This document shows positions 18,084 to 26,233 of a stretch of 64,000 nt of DNA, piece after piece (within the stretch, counting starts at the first letter, position 1; each line of letters opens with the position of its first letter). The stretch lies in NCBI GenBank assembly GCA_031286695.1, contig JAITTY010000007.1, positions 25,573 through 89,572 on the forward strand, read 5' to 3'. Below the pieces are notes generated by a model. It was given only the letters and a program-made list of their open reading frames with translations. It had not been told where the DNA came from and did no database searches. The DNA is from Sphingobacterium sp. GTDB taxonomy: Bacteria > Bacteroidota > Bacteroidia > Sphingobacteriales > Sphingobacteriaceae. The position numbers and the translations under genes are program-made.

Positions 18084-18128
18084 CTTGTTTGTATTTTTTA
18101 TGATTTATACACAATCTAATCCCGGCTC
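18071..18128 (-). promoter_or_regulatory. Antiterminator pairing of the phe attenuator
   Basis: GAGCCGGGA (18128-18120, minus strand) can pair with TCCCGGTTC (18078-18070) over nine base pairs including one G-T. The second strand overlaps the 5' arm of the terminator, so the two structures exclude each other. The first strand encodes the end of the leader peptide and abuts its stop codon, where a terminating ribosome would mask it. Confidence 0.8.
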
Positions 18129-18181
18129 TTATTTTTAAAATAAAAGAAGTTAAAATAGAAATATGTATATGTTCTGTTCAT
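18116..18181 (-). CDS. Phe/Tyr-rich leader peptide of the pheA operon
   Basis: Twenty-one codon gene, ATG at 18181 and TAG at 18118-18116. The peptide begins MNRTYTYFYFNFFYF and ends KNKSRD. Tyr is at positions 5, 7, 9 and 14 and Phe at 8, 10, 12, 13 and 15, nine aromatic codons within eleven. This is the signature of a ribosome-stalling leader peptide. It starts about 16 nt after the predicted transcription start, with only A/C-rich sequence and a weak AACAGG before the ATG. Role inferred: scarcity of charged tRNA-Phe or tRNA-Tyr stalls the ribosome over codons 5-15, leaving the antiterminator arm free. Confidence 0.9.
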   Translation of the reverse strand: MNRTYTYFYFNFFYFKNKSRD

Positions 18182-18204
18182 CCTGTTGTTGTTGTTTGAC
18201 ATTT

Positions 18205-18234
18205 CAAATGTACGAATGTTTTTGAAATATCAAA
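18205..18234 (-). promoter_or_regulatory. Promoter of the pheA attenuator leader
   Basis: On the minus strand TTTG (18234-18231), an 18-bp spacer, and TACATTTG (18212-18205) match the Bacteroidota sigma consensus TTTG-N17-20-TAnnTTTG. Transcription should begin near 18197, just ahead of the leader peptide ATG. Confidence 0.85.
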
Positions 18235-18550
18235 GAAAAAAATAATTTTTTATTATAAATATTGAGTTTATTTAATGATTTTTTTATGTGTTTTTTTGTG
18301 ATTTTTTTTGATTAATTTTTAGTGGTTTATTTGTAATTTTTTTAAAGTGTTTATTTTTCTTTGGTATTGGTATTAGGTTGTTTTTTAGTTGTTTAAGCTT
18401 TTGTTTTGTTGTTTTTCTTTTATAATAAATTATGTTTTTGTGTTATTTTTTATGTTAAAAATAGCTACGTTTTTAGGTGGTTTTTTTGTTGTTTTTTTTA
18501 TAATAAATTTATGTGTTTTTAATATTAATATTTACGTTTTTTTTGACTGT
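18235..18550. other. C-depleted, T/G-rich intergenic region with a degenerate duplication
   Basis: Between the pheA and nuclease promoters, the plus strand from 18241 to 18540 has only about six C in 300 bases, with long T runs broken by G and A. Two imperfect copies of a segment of about 65 bp, offset by 80 bp, begin near 18405 and 18485 (both contain TTGTTGTTTTT and TATAATAAAT). Hydrophobic frames here are by-products of T-richness. No gene is supported. Confidence 0.7.
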
Positions 18551-18579
18551 TTTGTTAAAAAAGTATTTTACTACCTTTG
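18551..18579 (+). promoter_or_regulatory. Promoter of the nuclease gene
   Basis: TTTG (18551-18554), a 17-bp spacer and TACCTTTG (18572-18579) fit the Bacteroidota consensus. Predicted start of transcription is near 18586, which leaves about 11 nt ahead of the ATG at 18597 and fixes the start codon downstream of 18579. Confidence 0.8.
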
Positions 18580-18596
18580 GGCAAACGCTGGATTTT

Positions 18597-19073
18597 ATGC
18601 TAAAACGAAGTAATTTTTATGTATGTGTATGTATGATCTGTTTTTTATTGACAGGTTTTACTTTTAAAGGAGAGGAAAAAGAAGCGAGGGTAAAGCGCGT
18701 TATCGATGGCGATACCTTTGTCATTGAAAATGGAACCTCAAAAGGGGAGAAAGTTAGGCTGATAGGGGTAGATGCCCCGGAAACGAGACGGACAGCACGC
18801 AAGGAAATCGGTTACTATGGTCAAGAAGCAAAACAGTATTTAACGGCAATGTTGAATGGAAAAAGTGTAAAGTTAGTCTTTGACGTTGGAAAACGGGATC
18901 GGTATGGAAGACTTCTTGCCTATGTGTATATTGGAAAGAAATTCGTCAATCGGGATTTGGTTGAACAGGGTTATGCAGTATCCTATACGCTAGCACCAAA
19001 TGTACAATATGCAGATTTATTTGTAAAATTGGAACGTCAGGCTCGTCAGGAGAAACGTGGTCTTTGGAAATAA
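18597..19073 (+). CDS. Secreted thermonuclease-family nuclease (SNase fold)
   Basis: Calcium-dependent staphylococcal-nuclease-like enzyme cleaving DNA or RNA outside the cytoplasm. From the ATG at 18597 it has 158 residues: a hydrophobic export signal (about 4-22), then the SNase core with VKRVIDGDTFVIENG, VRLIGVDAPETRR (catalytic Asp and Arg), the Glu-bearing YGQEAKQYL, and DRYGRLLAYVYIG (second Arg). A longer frame from 18513 would begin upstream of the promoter and is rejected. It heads a rightward run with a DMT transporter, YigZ and nucleoside phosphorylase. Confidence 0.92.
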   Translation: MLKRSNFYVCVCMICFLLTGFTFKGEEKEARVKRVIDGDTFVIENGTSKGEKVRLIGVDAPETRRTARKEIGYYGQEAKQYLTAMLNGKSVKLVFDVGKRDRYGRLLAYVYIGKKFVNRDLVEQGYAVSYTLAPNVQYADLFVKLERQARQEKRGLWK

Positions 19074-19087
19074 ATGAATTTTGAATC

Positions 19088-19954
19088 ATGATTTTTGTTT
19101 TATTAAGTGTCATCTGCAGCGTCACCGTTGCTGTTTTATTAAAATTGGCAAAACAAAATGGAGTAGAAACTAAGCAAGTTATTGTTTGGAATTACCCCAT
19201 GGCGGTGGCGCTGACCTATTTTGTATTGCAACCGGATCTAAAATTGCTCGTATGGGATGCTATGCCGGTTACGTTGTATATGAGCCTGGCGATATTACTT
19301 CCGGGAATGTTTGTTTTTATTGCCTTGTCCATTCGCTATAGCGGTTTGGTTAAGACAGAGATTGCACAGCGCCTATCGTTGTTCATTCCCTTGCTTGCAT
19401 CATTTTTCTTTTTTCATGAAAAAATGGAAGGACATAAGATGCTGGGAATAGCCCTTGGTTTATTAGCCATCCTGTGTTCTATTGGCTGGCAAAAGAATCA
19501 GCATGTTAGCTCGGCAGATAGCCGTTATAAAGCGCTTTATCCGCTATTGGTATTTATCGGTATAGGTATAATAGATATCCTCTTCAAACAGGTCGCCTTG
19601 CATGTTAATATACCTTATATCAGTTCCATGTTTATTATCTTTGTGATGGCGATGTTTATTGCCATGGTGCTGTTGCTGTATTTCCTTTTTGTGGAAAAGC
19701 AACGTTTTTCAAAGCAAGCTGTAGGATATGGATTGGTTTTGGGAGTATTTAACTTCTGTAACATCCTATTCTATATGAAAGCGCATCGTGCACTACCAGA
19801 CAATCCATCAGTCGTATTTACTGGGATGAATATTGGTGTGATCTCATTGGGCGCTCTAATTGGCGTCTTATTTTTTAAAGAAAGGTTATCATTATTGAAT
19901 TATTTAGGCATAGCGCTTTCTATTGTTTCAGTTTTAATCATAGCATATCTATGA
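19088..19954 (+). CDS. EamA/DMT superfamily transporter
   Basis: Integral membrane protein of 288 residues with about ten hydrophobic helices arranged as two EamA repeats (first repeat from MIFVLLSVICSVTVAVLLKLAK; second from ALYPLLVFIGIGIIDILFKQ), the drug/metabolite transporter pattern. The substrate is unknown. It lies 14 bp after the nuclease gene. Its TGA overlaps the ATG of the next gene in ATGA, so it is translationally coupled to the YigZ-family gene. Confidence 0.85.
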   Translation: MIFVLLSVICSVTVAVLLKLAKQNGVETKQVIVWNYPMAVALTYFVLQPDLKLLVWDAMPVTLYMSLAILLPGMFVFIALSIRYSGLVKTEIAQRLSLFIPLLASFFFFHEKMEGHKMLGIALGLLAILCSIGWQKNQHVSSADSRYKALYPLLVFIGIGIIDILFKQVALHVNIPYISSMFIIFVMAMFIAMVLLLYFLFVEKQRFSKQAVGYGLVLGVFNFCNILFYMKAHRALPDNPSVVFTGMNIGVISLGALIGVLFFKERLSLLNYLGIALSIVSVLIIAYL

Positions 19955-20568
19955 GTTTATTTGAAGATACTTACCGGACTATTGATGCAAAATACGAGGG
20001 AATTTTTAGGGACAAGGGCAGTAAATTTATTGCTTATGCTTTTCCATTTAAATCCGAAGACCAATTAAAAGATCTGATCTTGGAAGTGAAAGCGATTCAT
20101 CCGAAAGCGAGACACCATTGTTGGGCTTATCGTCTCACGCCAGATCGTGCTGTCTTTCGTGTGAATGATGATGGAGAACCGTCGGGGACAGCAGGACGCC
20201 CAATTTTGAACGTTCTCCTGTCGATGGATGTCACCAATGTCATCGTGATTGTCGTTCGCTATTTCGGTGGTACATTGTTGGGTGTCCCAGGTTTGATTAA
20301 TGCCTATAAATCAGCAACGCAAGATGCTTTGACCCAAGCAGAAATTATCGAGCGTACAGTGAATGACCATTATGGTATTACCTTCGATTATCTCCATATG
20401 AATGATATTATGCGGATCATAAAGGAAGAGGGCGTCGAAATTGAAAAGCAGGAATTTGATAATCAGTGTTATTTGGAGTTTGAAGTCCGAAAAATGCAAG
20501 TCAATCGAGTTGTTGATCGGTTTTCCAAAATAGAAGGTTGTCAGTTAACTTATTTATATACGATATGA
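19951..20568 (+). CDS. YigZ/IMPACT family protein
   Basis: Protein of 205 residues with the N-terminal UPF0029/IMPACT domain (SKFIAYAFPFKSEDQLK, KARHHCWAYRL, NDDGEPSGTAGRPIL, VIVVRYFGGTLLGVPGLINAYKSA) and a C-terminal DUF1949-type domain. In eukaryotes the family modulates Gcn2; the bacterial role is not settled. Both its ends are in ATGA overlaps with neighbours, giving a tightly coupled operon of transporter, YigZ and phosphorylase. Confidence 0.93.
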   Translation: MSLFEDTYRTIDAKYEGIFRDKGSKFIAYAFPFKSEDQLKDLILEVKAIHPKARHHCWAYRLTPDRAVFRVNDDGEPSGTAGRPILNVLLSMDVTNVIVIVVRYFGGTLLGVPGLINAYKSATQDALTQAEIIERTVNDHYGITFDYLHMNDIMRIIKEEGVEIEKQEFDNQCYLEFEVRKMQVNRVVDRFSKIEGCQLTYLYTI

Positions 20569-21419
20569 TCAACGAATCGGAATTGATTTTAAACGCAGAT
20601 GGTAGTATATATCATCTGAATTTGTTGCCGGAAGATCTGGCAAGTACAGTAATTACGGTCGGTGATCCAGACCGTGTAGCGAAAGTCTCGAAGTACTTTG
20701 ATCGTATTGAACTCAAAAAAGGGAAGCGTGAGTTTATTACGCATACCGGTTATCTCGGAAATAGACGGTTGACGGTAATCTCAACAGGTATAGGTACTGA
20801 TAATATAGATATTGTGTTGAATGAACTGGATGCGCTGGCAAATATTGATTTTGCCAATAGAACCGTAAAGACTTCGCTGACTTCATTGGATATTATTCGC
20901 ATTGGAACTTCTGGAGCGGTACAACAAGATGTTGACATGGGAACTATTTTGGCCTCTGCGTATGGAATAGGTCTTGATGCATTGATGAACTATTATCAGG
21001 GATCTTACGACGGCGAGGAGCAAGCGTTTCAGGCAGAATTAGCTGAATATTTTTCCGCATTAAACCTATATCCCTACGTTGCGAAAGCTGGCGCAAGTCT
21101 TCTGGATCGAATTGCCTTTGATTTACCGAAGGGAGTCACGTTGACTGCGCCCGGATTTTATGCTCCCCAAGGAAGGACTGTTCGCTCAACTAATACGATT
21201 CCCAATTTTATAGACTTGATCAATTCCTTTCAATATAAAGGTCAGCGCTTCACCAACCTGGAAATGGAAACAGCCGGGATTTATGCATTGGCTAACATGT
21301 TTGGGCATCAGGCTTTATCCATCAATGCAATCTTGGCAAGTAGGGTAGATGGCCGGTTTTCTTCCGCCCCTGAAGAAGTTGTTGATAAAGCTATACAGCT
21401 CGTTTTGGAGCGTATTTAA
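20565..21419 (+). CDS. Nucleoside phosphorylase (uridine phosphorylase-like)
   Basis: Phosphorolytic cleavage of nucleosides to base and ribose-1-phosphate, a salvage reaction. The 284-residue protein contains TVGDPDRVAKVSKYFD, STGIGTDNIDIVLNEL, IRIGTSGAVQ and TNLEMETAGIYALANM, the last two being the phosphate/ribose and base-pocket signatures of the PNP/UDP family. The ATG at 20565 overlaps the preceding stop in ATGA and is preferred over a frame start at 20538 that lies inside yigZ. Uridine versus purine preference is not certain. Confidence 0.88.
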   Translation: MINESELILNADGSIYHLNLLPEDLASTVITVGDPDRVAKVSKYFDRIELKKGKREFITHTGYLGNRRLTVISTGIGTDNIDIVLNELDALANIDFANRTVKTSLTSLDIIRIGTSGAVQQDVDMGTILASAYGIGLDALMNYYQGSYDGEEQAFQAELAEYFSALNLYPYVAKAGASLLDRIAFDLPKGVTLTAPGFYAPQGRTVRSTNTIPNFIDLINSFQYKGQRFTNLEMETAGIYALANMFGHQALSINAILASRVDGRFSSAPEEVVDKAIQLVLERI

Positions 21420-21500
21420 CCGTTTGTCTGAGGCAAGGGAGTCTTTGGTTTTTTCTCAATTGATGCAGTAAAAGAGTTGAGAAGAACTAAATAAGGGGAC

Positions 21501-21542
21501 AAATAGAAAAGGAGTTGTTTTTAGACAACTCCTTTTCTATTT
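21501..21542. terminator. Perfect 18-bp hairpin containing the rodA stop codon
   Basis: Arms 21501-21518 and 21525-21542 are perfectly complementary with a 6-nt loop. The right arm is the last six rodA codons and the loop contributes to its stop codon (21521-21523). It lies between convergent nucleoside phosphorylase and rodA genes and probably serves both. Confidence 0.85.
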
Positions 21543-22786
21543 GAATCAAATTTAAGCATGATAAACAGTAAAATGGTGAAACTCCATAACGATGAACCAC
21601 CATAACTGATAAAAGGCAGCGGAATCCCGATAACCGGAACGATACCTATGGTCATACCGATATTGATAAATAAGTGAAAAAAGAGGATGGACGCTACACC
21701 GTATGCATATATCCTGGCGAAGGCTGAACGCTGTCGTTCGGCGATATGAATAATGCGTAGCAGTAAGGTGAGATAGATAAGTAATAAGGTAACCGATCCA
21801 ACAAAGCCCCACTCTTCTCCAACGGTACAGAAAATAAAGTCCGTGCTCTGCTCAGGCACAAAATTGTATTTCGTTTGGGTTCCCTGTAAGTAACCTTTGC
21901 CTAGAAGCTGCCCCGATCCAATGGCAATCTTCGACTGATTCAAATTATATCCTTTACCTTTAGGGTCTTCCATTTTGCCTAGGATAATGTCAATACGGTC
22001 GCGTTGATGGGGTTGTAGCACATGTTCATAGACCAAGTCCACACAGAGAACAAATACAGCACAGGCTGCAAAAAGTATACTCAAATTAATAATGTATTTC
22101 CTTCTCTTGCGGTAGTTCCACATGACAAGGCCAATGAGCAATGCTAAAATCAAGATAAGTATCCAAGGATTGACCAATAAAGCAAGGACAAAAAGTAAAA
22201 TGCAGAGCCCGCCAAATATAAGTAGTTCATTATTTACATAACCCTCACGATAGAATACAAAAATCAACGAAAAGAATGCAAGGGCAGATCCCGTATCGGG
22301 CTGTAACATAACCAAAAATACTGGAAATAAGACAATACCGGCTCCCATTGCCAGCGTCTGCATGGTCGGAGCTTTATTGCTCTGAGAACTTAAAAAGTTA
22401 GCCAAGAGCAGACAGGTTGAAAGTTTTGCAAACTCAGAAGGCTGTAAGCGGAAAAAACCCAAGTCAATCCAGGCTTGATTTCCACCGACATTTCGCCCTA
22501 CCACGAGTACGATGACAAGCAATACAGCCGTTATACCATAAAATATTGGTGAGGCGGAACTGAAAAATTTAGCGTCTATGATCAGAATGGATACCCCTAG
22601 AATAATTGCGGAAACAAGATATAAAGACTGTTTTCCATAATTTGTCCCTAAGGTAAAGAAATTAGGCATTTCAGGATTAAACACAGCTGCGCGGATATTG
22701 AATAAGCCAATTAAACATAGTGCAAGCCAAAGCGTGATGGTTAGCCAGTCTATCTTTCCAAAGAAACTAGTTTTTTGATTATTCAT
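21521..22786 (-). CDS. rodA: Rod shape-determining protein RodA (SEDS glycosyltransferase)
   Basis: SEDS-family peptidoglycan polymerase of the elongasome, working with PBP2. The 421-residue protein has about ten membrane helices and the family signatures GRNVGGNQAWIDLGFFRLQPSEFAKL (early) and GIPLPFISYGGSSLWSF near the C-terminus, with the catalytic Asp region in PDTGSALAF. Last gene of the mreBCD-mrdA-rodA run; its start overlaps the mrdA end by 8 bp. The coding end forms part of the terminator hairpin. Confidence 0.95.
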   Translation of the reverse strand: MNNQKTSFFGKIDWLTITLWLALCLIGLFNIRAAVFNPEMPNFFTLGTNYGKQSLYLVSAIILGVSILIIDAKFFSSASPIFYGITAVLLVIVLVVGRNVGGNQAWIDLGFFRLQPSEFAKLSTCLLLANFLSSQSNKAPTMQTLAMGAGIVLFPVFLVMLQPDTGSALAFFSLIFVFYREGYVNNELLIFGGLCILLFVLALLVNPWILILILALLIGLVMWNYRKRRKYIINLSILFAACAVFVLCVDLVYEHVLQPHQRDRIDIILGKMEDPKGKGYNLNQSKIAIGSGQLLGKGYLQGTQTKYNFVPEQSTDFIFCTVGEEWGFVGSVTLLLIYLTLLLRIIHIAERQRSAFARIYAYGVASILFFHLFINIGMTIGIVPVIGIPLPFISYGGSSLWSFTILLFIMLKFDSNRKGVV

Positions 22787-24761
22787 ATCTTCTCTTTATC
22801 TCGCTATGGTGAACAATTGTTTCCTTTGGTTTTGTTAAGGCAGCCAGCTGACGTTTTGATTTTAACGTGTCGGTTTTCGATTTGACTGAGTCCGTCTTTT
22901 TTACATCTTTGGCCTTTGGTTCGACAACCTTTTTTGGTGCAGGAAGAAAATTCGCTTTATAAATGCGGTCCTGAATATATTTTGGTGCAGTTATCGTGTC
23001 CTTGAGGTATTTCTCAACCATCATACTTGCGATAGGTCCTGCCCAGGTTCCACCGTAACCCGCATTTTCAACAAAGACAGCAATGGCGATTTTGGGGTTT
23101 TCTCGCGGCGCAAAAGCAAAGAAAACGGCATGGTTTTCACCATGGGGGTTTTGTGCAGTACCTGTTTTTCCACACATTTCAATGCCCGGGATACGATTGG
23201 CCCAAGCGGTACCTTCGGGCGTATTGACAGCATCACTCATCCCTTGGATAACAACAGGATAATACCGCTCATCCACGCCGGCACTGACTTTTTCGGTAAA
23301 TTCCTTCTTGGCAATTTTCTGTGCGCCAATACCTTTAATCAAATGGGGTCTGTAATAAAAACCTTTGTTGGCAACGATAGCCATAATATTGGCCATTTGC
23401 AAGGGGGTTATACCCATTTCCCCTTGTCCAATAGATAAGGAGATATTGAAACTTGAACGCCATTTATCGTTACCATAGCGTTTGGTATAAAAATCTGACG
23501 TAGGTAGTAAACCTGGTTTTTCACCCGGCAGATCAATGCCTAGTTTATGGCCAATTCCAAACTGTGTTACTGCATTGCGCCATAGATCGTAAGCCTTAGG
23601 TCCCGAAAGCCCACGTCCGTCGATCATCTTAGCATAGGTAAATCCATAGTAGGTATTACATGATACGGCTACAGATCGCTGTAAGGTCGTTGACCCATGA
23701 TAGTGCGTACAGCCCATCCAGCCGCGTCCCCCACCATAGCTATATCCATGCGGGCAGAAAAATACCGTATTGCGATCAATAACACCAGCCTGCTGCGCAG
23801 TCAGTGCCGAAACGACTTTAAATACAGAGCCTGGGGGATAAGAGGCTTGAATAGGACGGTTAAAAAGCGGTTTGGTGTCGTCTTTCAATAATTTCATATA
23901 ATTATTGCCAGACTGTCTGCCGACCATCATGTTTGGATTGTAACTCGGACTACTTACATAGGCCAATATTTCACCTGTTGCAGGTTCAATAGCGACAATG
24001 GACCCCAATTTATTTTTCATGAGGTTTTCCCCTAGAATCTGGAGGTCCTTATCCAAAGAAGAAACCAGTCCTTCCCCTGCAACAGCAAGTGTATCGTATT
24101 TCCCCTCCATAAATACCCCTTTCGGGCGGTTCAGCGCATCGACCATTAAGTTGTTGACACCACGTTTTCCGCGAATAAGATCTTCATAAGAACGCTCTAC
24201 TCCACTGCGACCAATGTAGTCACCACTACGATAAAACCCATTGGAGCGTTCAATATCTTTATCATTTACCTCACTCACGTAGCCCAAAAATTGAGCCGCT
24301 ATGCTGTCGGGATAACTTCTGATAGTTCTTTTCTGGACATAGAAACCACGAAATTGATATTGGTATTCCTGATATTGGGCCCATGTCCGTACAGAAAGCT
24401 GTTTTTCAAAAATGGATGCACGGTAAGGGGAGTGTACTCTTGCCTTTTCCATCCGTTTGATGAAGCCTTCCTTGTCAATGTCTATCAATTTGCAAAACAA
24501 AGCGGTGTCGATTTCTTTCACCTCACGTGGAGTAACCATAAGGTCATATACCGGTTCGTTTTGAACTAATACCTTTCCCTTTCTGTCCAATATAACCCCT
24601 CTGGCCGGGTACACAATGACCTTGCGCATGACATTGCTGTTTGCGGAATGTATATAGGAATCGTCTATGATCTGTAAATAGAATAAGCGGGCCACCAAGG
24701 TCAATGTGATGGCAATAAAGATTCCTGAAACGACGTACTTACGCGCAAAAAAACTGTTCAT
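22779..24761 (-). CDS. mrdA: Penicillin-binding protein 2 (peptidoglycan transpeptidase)
   Basis: Class B PBP that cross-links peptidoglycan during elongation. It has one N-terminal membrane anchor (about 10-30), a dimerisation domain, and a transpeptidase domain with SxxK in YPPGSVFKVV, SxN in AVSCNTYYG and KTG in CGKTGTAQNP. The 660 residues include a Lys-rich C-terminal tail (about 605-660; KPKAKDVKKTDSVKSKT) beyond the catalytic domain. It lies 27 bp after mreD and overlaps rodA by 8 bp. Confidence 0.95.
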   Translation of the reverse strand: MNSFFARKYVVSGIFIAITLTLVARLFYLQIIDDSYIHSANSNVMRKVIVYPARGVILDRKGKVLVQNEPVYDLMVTPREVKEIDTALFCKLIDIDKEGFIKRMEKARVHSPYRASIFEKQLSVRTWAQYQEYQYQFRGFYVQKRTIRSYPDSIAAQFLGYVSEVNDKDIERSNGFYRSGDYIGRSGVERSYEDLIRGKRGVNNLMVDALNRPKGVFMEGKYDTLAVAGEGLVSSLDKDLQILGENLMKNKLGSIVAIEPATGEILAYVSSPSYNPNMMVGRQSGNNYMKLLKDDTKPLFNRPIQASYPPGSVFKVVSALTAQQAGVIDRNTVFFCPHGYSYGGGRGWMGCTHYHGSTTLQRSVAVSCNTYYGFTYAKMIDGRGLSGPKAYDLWRNAVTQFGIGHKLGIDLPGEKPGLLPTSDFYTKRYGNDKWRSSFNISLSIGQGEMGITPLQMANIMAIVANKGFYYRPHLIKGIGAQKIAKKEFTEKVSAGVDERYYPVVIQGMSDAVNTPEGTAWANRIPGIEMCGKTGTAQNPHGENHAVFFAFAPRENPKIAIAVFVENAGYGGTWAGPIASMMVEKYLKDTITAPKYIQDRIYKANFLPAPKKVVEPKAKDVKKTDSVKSKTDTLKSKRQLAALTKPKETIVHHSEIKRRYE

Positions 24762-24788
24762 AGAAATGAATTTCTATCCATCGATCTA

Positions 24789-25307
24789 CTACAACCGATC
24801 TTTCTTTTTGTAGAATAATATGCTAAATAATAGCATGATAATTACTGTAAATATACAACTTAAAACTATACTCAATAAGGTGTATTGGATGTGCTGGAAG
24901 GAAAAAGATTCCAAGAGATACAAAAATGTATGATGGATCAATGTTCCGAAAAAGATGTAGGAAAAGAACCAGCGAATATTCATGAAGCCCAACATCGGGG
25001 TAAAAAAAGATTCACGTTCTTCAACTTCGAGCGTAATTTTCATGAAGAAAATACGGAAGGCGGCCAATGCAACACAGGCTGCGGTATTGACACCAAGGGT
25101 ATCATAAAATGAATCTACGGTAAGTCCCGTAAGAAATGCGATCAAATACACCAGGAAATTAGGTGTTCCTGTCGGAAGTAAAAAAATAAATAAGATATAA
25201 GGAAATGCAGCGACCAGATTGTAATAACCGATATTTTGAAATAGGAAAACTTGCATGCCTATCAAAACGATAAATCGAATAATATTAAATATTAAAATCC
25301 TAGCCAT
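24789..25307 (-). CDS. mreD: Rod shape-determining protein MreD
   Basis: Small membrane component of the elongasome, 172 residues with about five hydrophobic helices and few soluble loops (for example VAAFPYILFIFLLPTGTPNFLVYLIAF and GLTVDSFYDTLGVNTAACV). Sequence conservation in this family is low, and the assignment rests on size, topology and its position between mreC (8-bp overlap) and mrdA. The short charged C-terminus KKKDRL is typical of an inside tail. Confidence 0.9.
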   Translation of the reverse strand: MARILIFNIIRFIVLIGMQVFLFQNIGYYNLVAAFPYILFIFLLPTGTPNFLVYLIAFLTGLTVDSFYDTLGVNTAACVALAAFRIFFMKITLEVEERESFFTPMLGFMNIRWFFSYIFFGTLIHHTFLYLLESFSFQHIQYTLLSIVLSCIFTVIIMLLFSILFYKKKDRL

Positions 25308-26142
25308 TGTCCTTTGTCGATTCTTCTAGTGTCTTTAATTCTTTATTTAACAGGTCTTTTACAACGTAGACATGTTGCAAATTGGAGAAATTGGTGCTCA
25401 ATAAAAGTCTAAGATCCAAAAAAGCATCTCCGGAAGAAATACCCGTCTGAATAACCGTTCCAACAAAAATTCCTTTTGGAAAATGTCCTGAATATCCGGA
25501 GGTATACACTTTGTCTCCTTTATTGACTTTGATATGGTTTGGAATTTCCTTGACCATTGCCGCGCGGTAATCCATGCTATTGCCCCATACCAACGAGCCG
25601 AAGACCTCAGTGTGGCCAAGTGTAACGGATATACGCGTATCGGGATGCAATAGGGATTGAACGGTAGAGAAGTTAGGGGAAACATTCAATACAATACCAA
25701 CTACCCCGTTGGGAGCGATAACACCCATACCTCGCTCTATACCGTCTTTACTGCCTTTATCGAGTGTAATCGTATTTGCCTTTTGGTGAATGCTATTGTT
25801 GATGACATTCGCAATAATAAATTCGTAACGCCCAAACTCACTGCTATCGATTGCTGGGACAGGACCGATCTTGATGCTGTCAGTTGATCGATAAGCTTGT
25901 AAGTCCTTTCTTAATTGTGCATTTTCCTTTGCAAGTGCATCATTGGTCTCCCCGAGGTGCAGATAGCTTTTCCAGGAATTGACCTTTGCATACAGGCCTC
26001 CGATGATACTATTTGAAGAATTTAAAACAGAATTACGTTGGAAAGAATTGTTGGTGATCACCAAAAATAACGAGAATCCAAAAAATAGGATAAACCAGAA
26101 GAATGCATTGTATCGTCTCAGGAATAACCAAAGGTTTCTCAT
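25300..26142 (-). CDS. mreC: Rod shape-determining protein MreC
   Basis: Bitopic periplasmic scaffold that links MreB to PBP2 and RodA. It is 280 residues: N-terminal membrane helix (about 13-31), a coiled-coil segment (NDALAKENAQLRKDLQAY, about 65-85), and the beta-rich core with TLDKGSKDGIERGMGVIAPNGVVGIVLNVSPNFSTVQSLLHPDTRISV and VYTSGYSGHFPKGIFVGTV. Located between mreB and mreD, 91 bp from mreB, with an 8-bp overlap into mreD. Confidence 0.96.
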   Translation of the reverse strand: MRNLWLFLRRYNAFFWFILFFGFSLFLVITNNSFQRNSVLNSSNSIIGGLYAKVNSWKSYLHLGETNDALAKENAQLRKDLQAYRSTDSIKIGPVPAIDSSEFGRYEFIIANVINNSIHQKANTITLDKGSKDGIERGMGVIAPNGVVGIVLNVSPNFSTVQSLLHPDTRISVTLGHTEVFGSLVWGNSMDYRAAMVKEIPNHIKVNKGDKVYTSGYSGHFPKGIFVGTVIQTGISSGDAFLDLRLLLSTNFSNLQHVYVVKDLLNKELKTLEESTKDNG

Positions 26143-26233
26143 TTTTTAATGTGGGTATTTAATAAGCAAGCGATATAATAGTTTTGCATATTATATCGCT
26201 CTTTAATAAAATATTGTTATTAATTATCGAACG

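Noticed and set aside
18389-18613. 74-codon hydrophobic plus-strand frame in the T-rich region
   Set aside because: The composition is dictated by runs of T (Phe, Leu, Val); it overlaps the nuclease promoter and start and has no recognisable feature.
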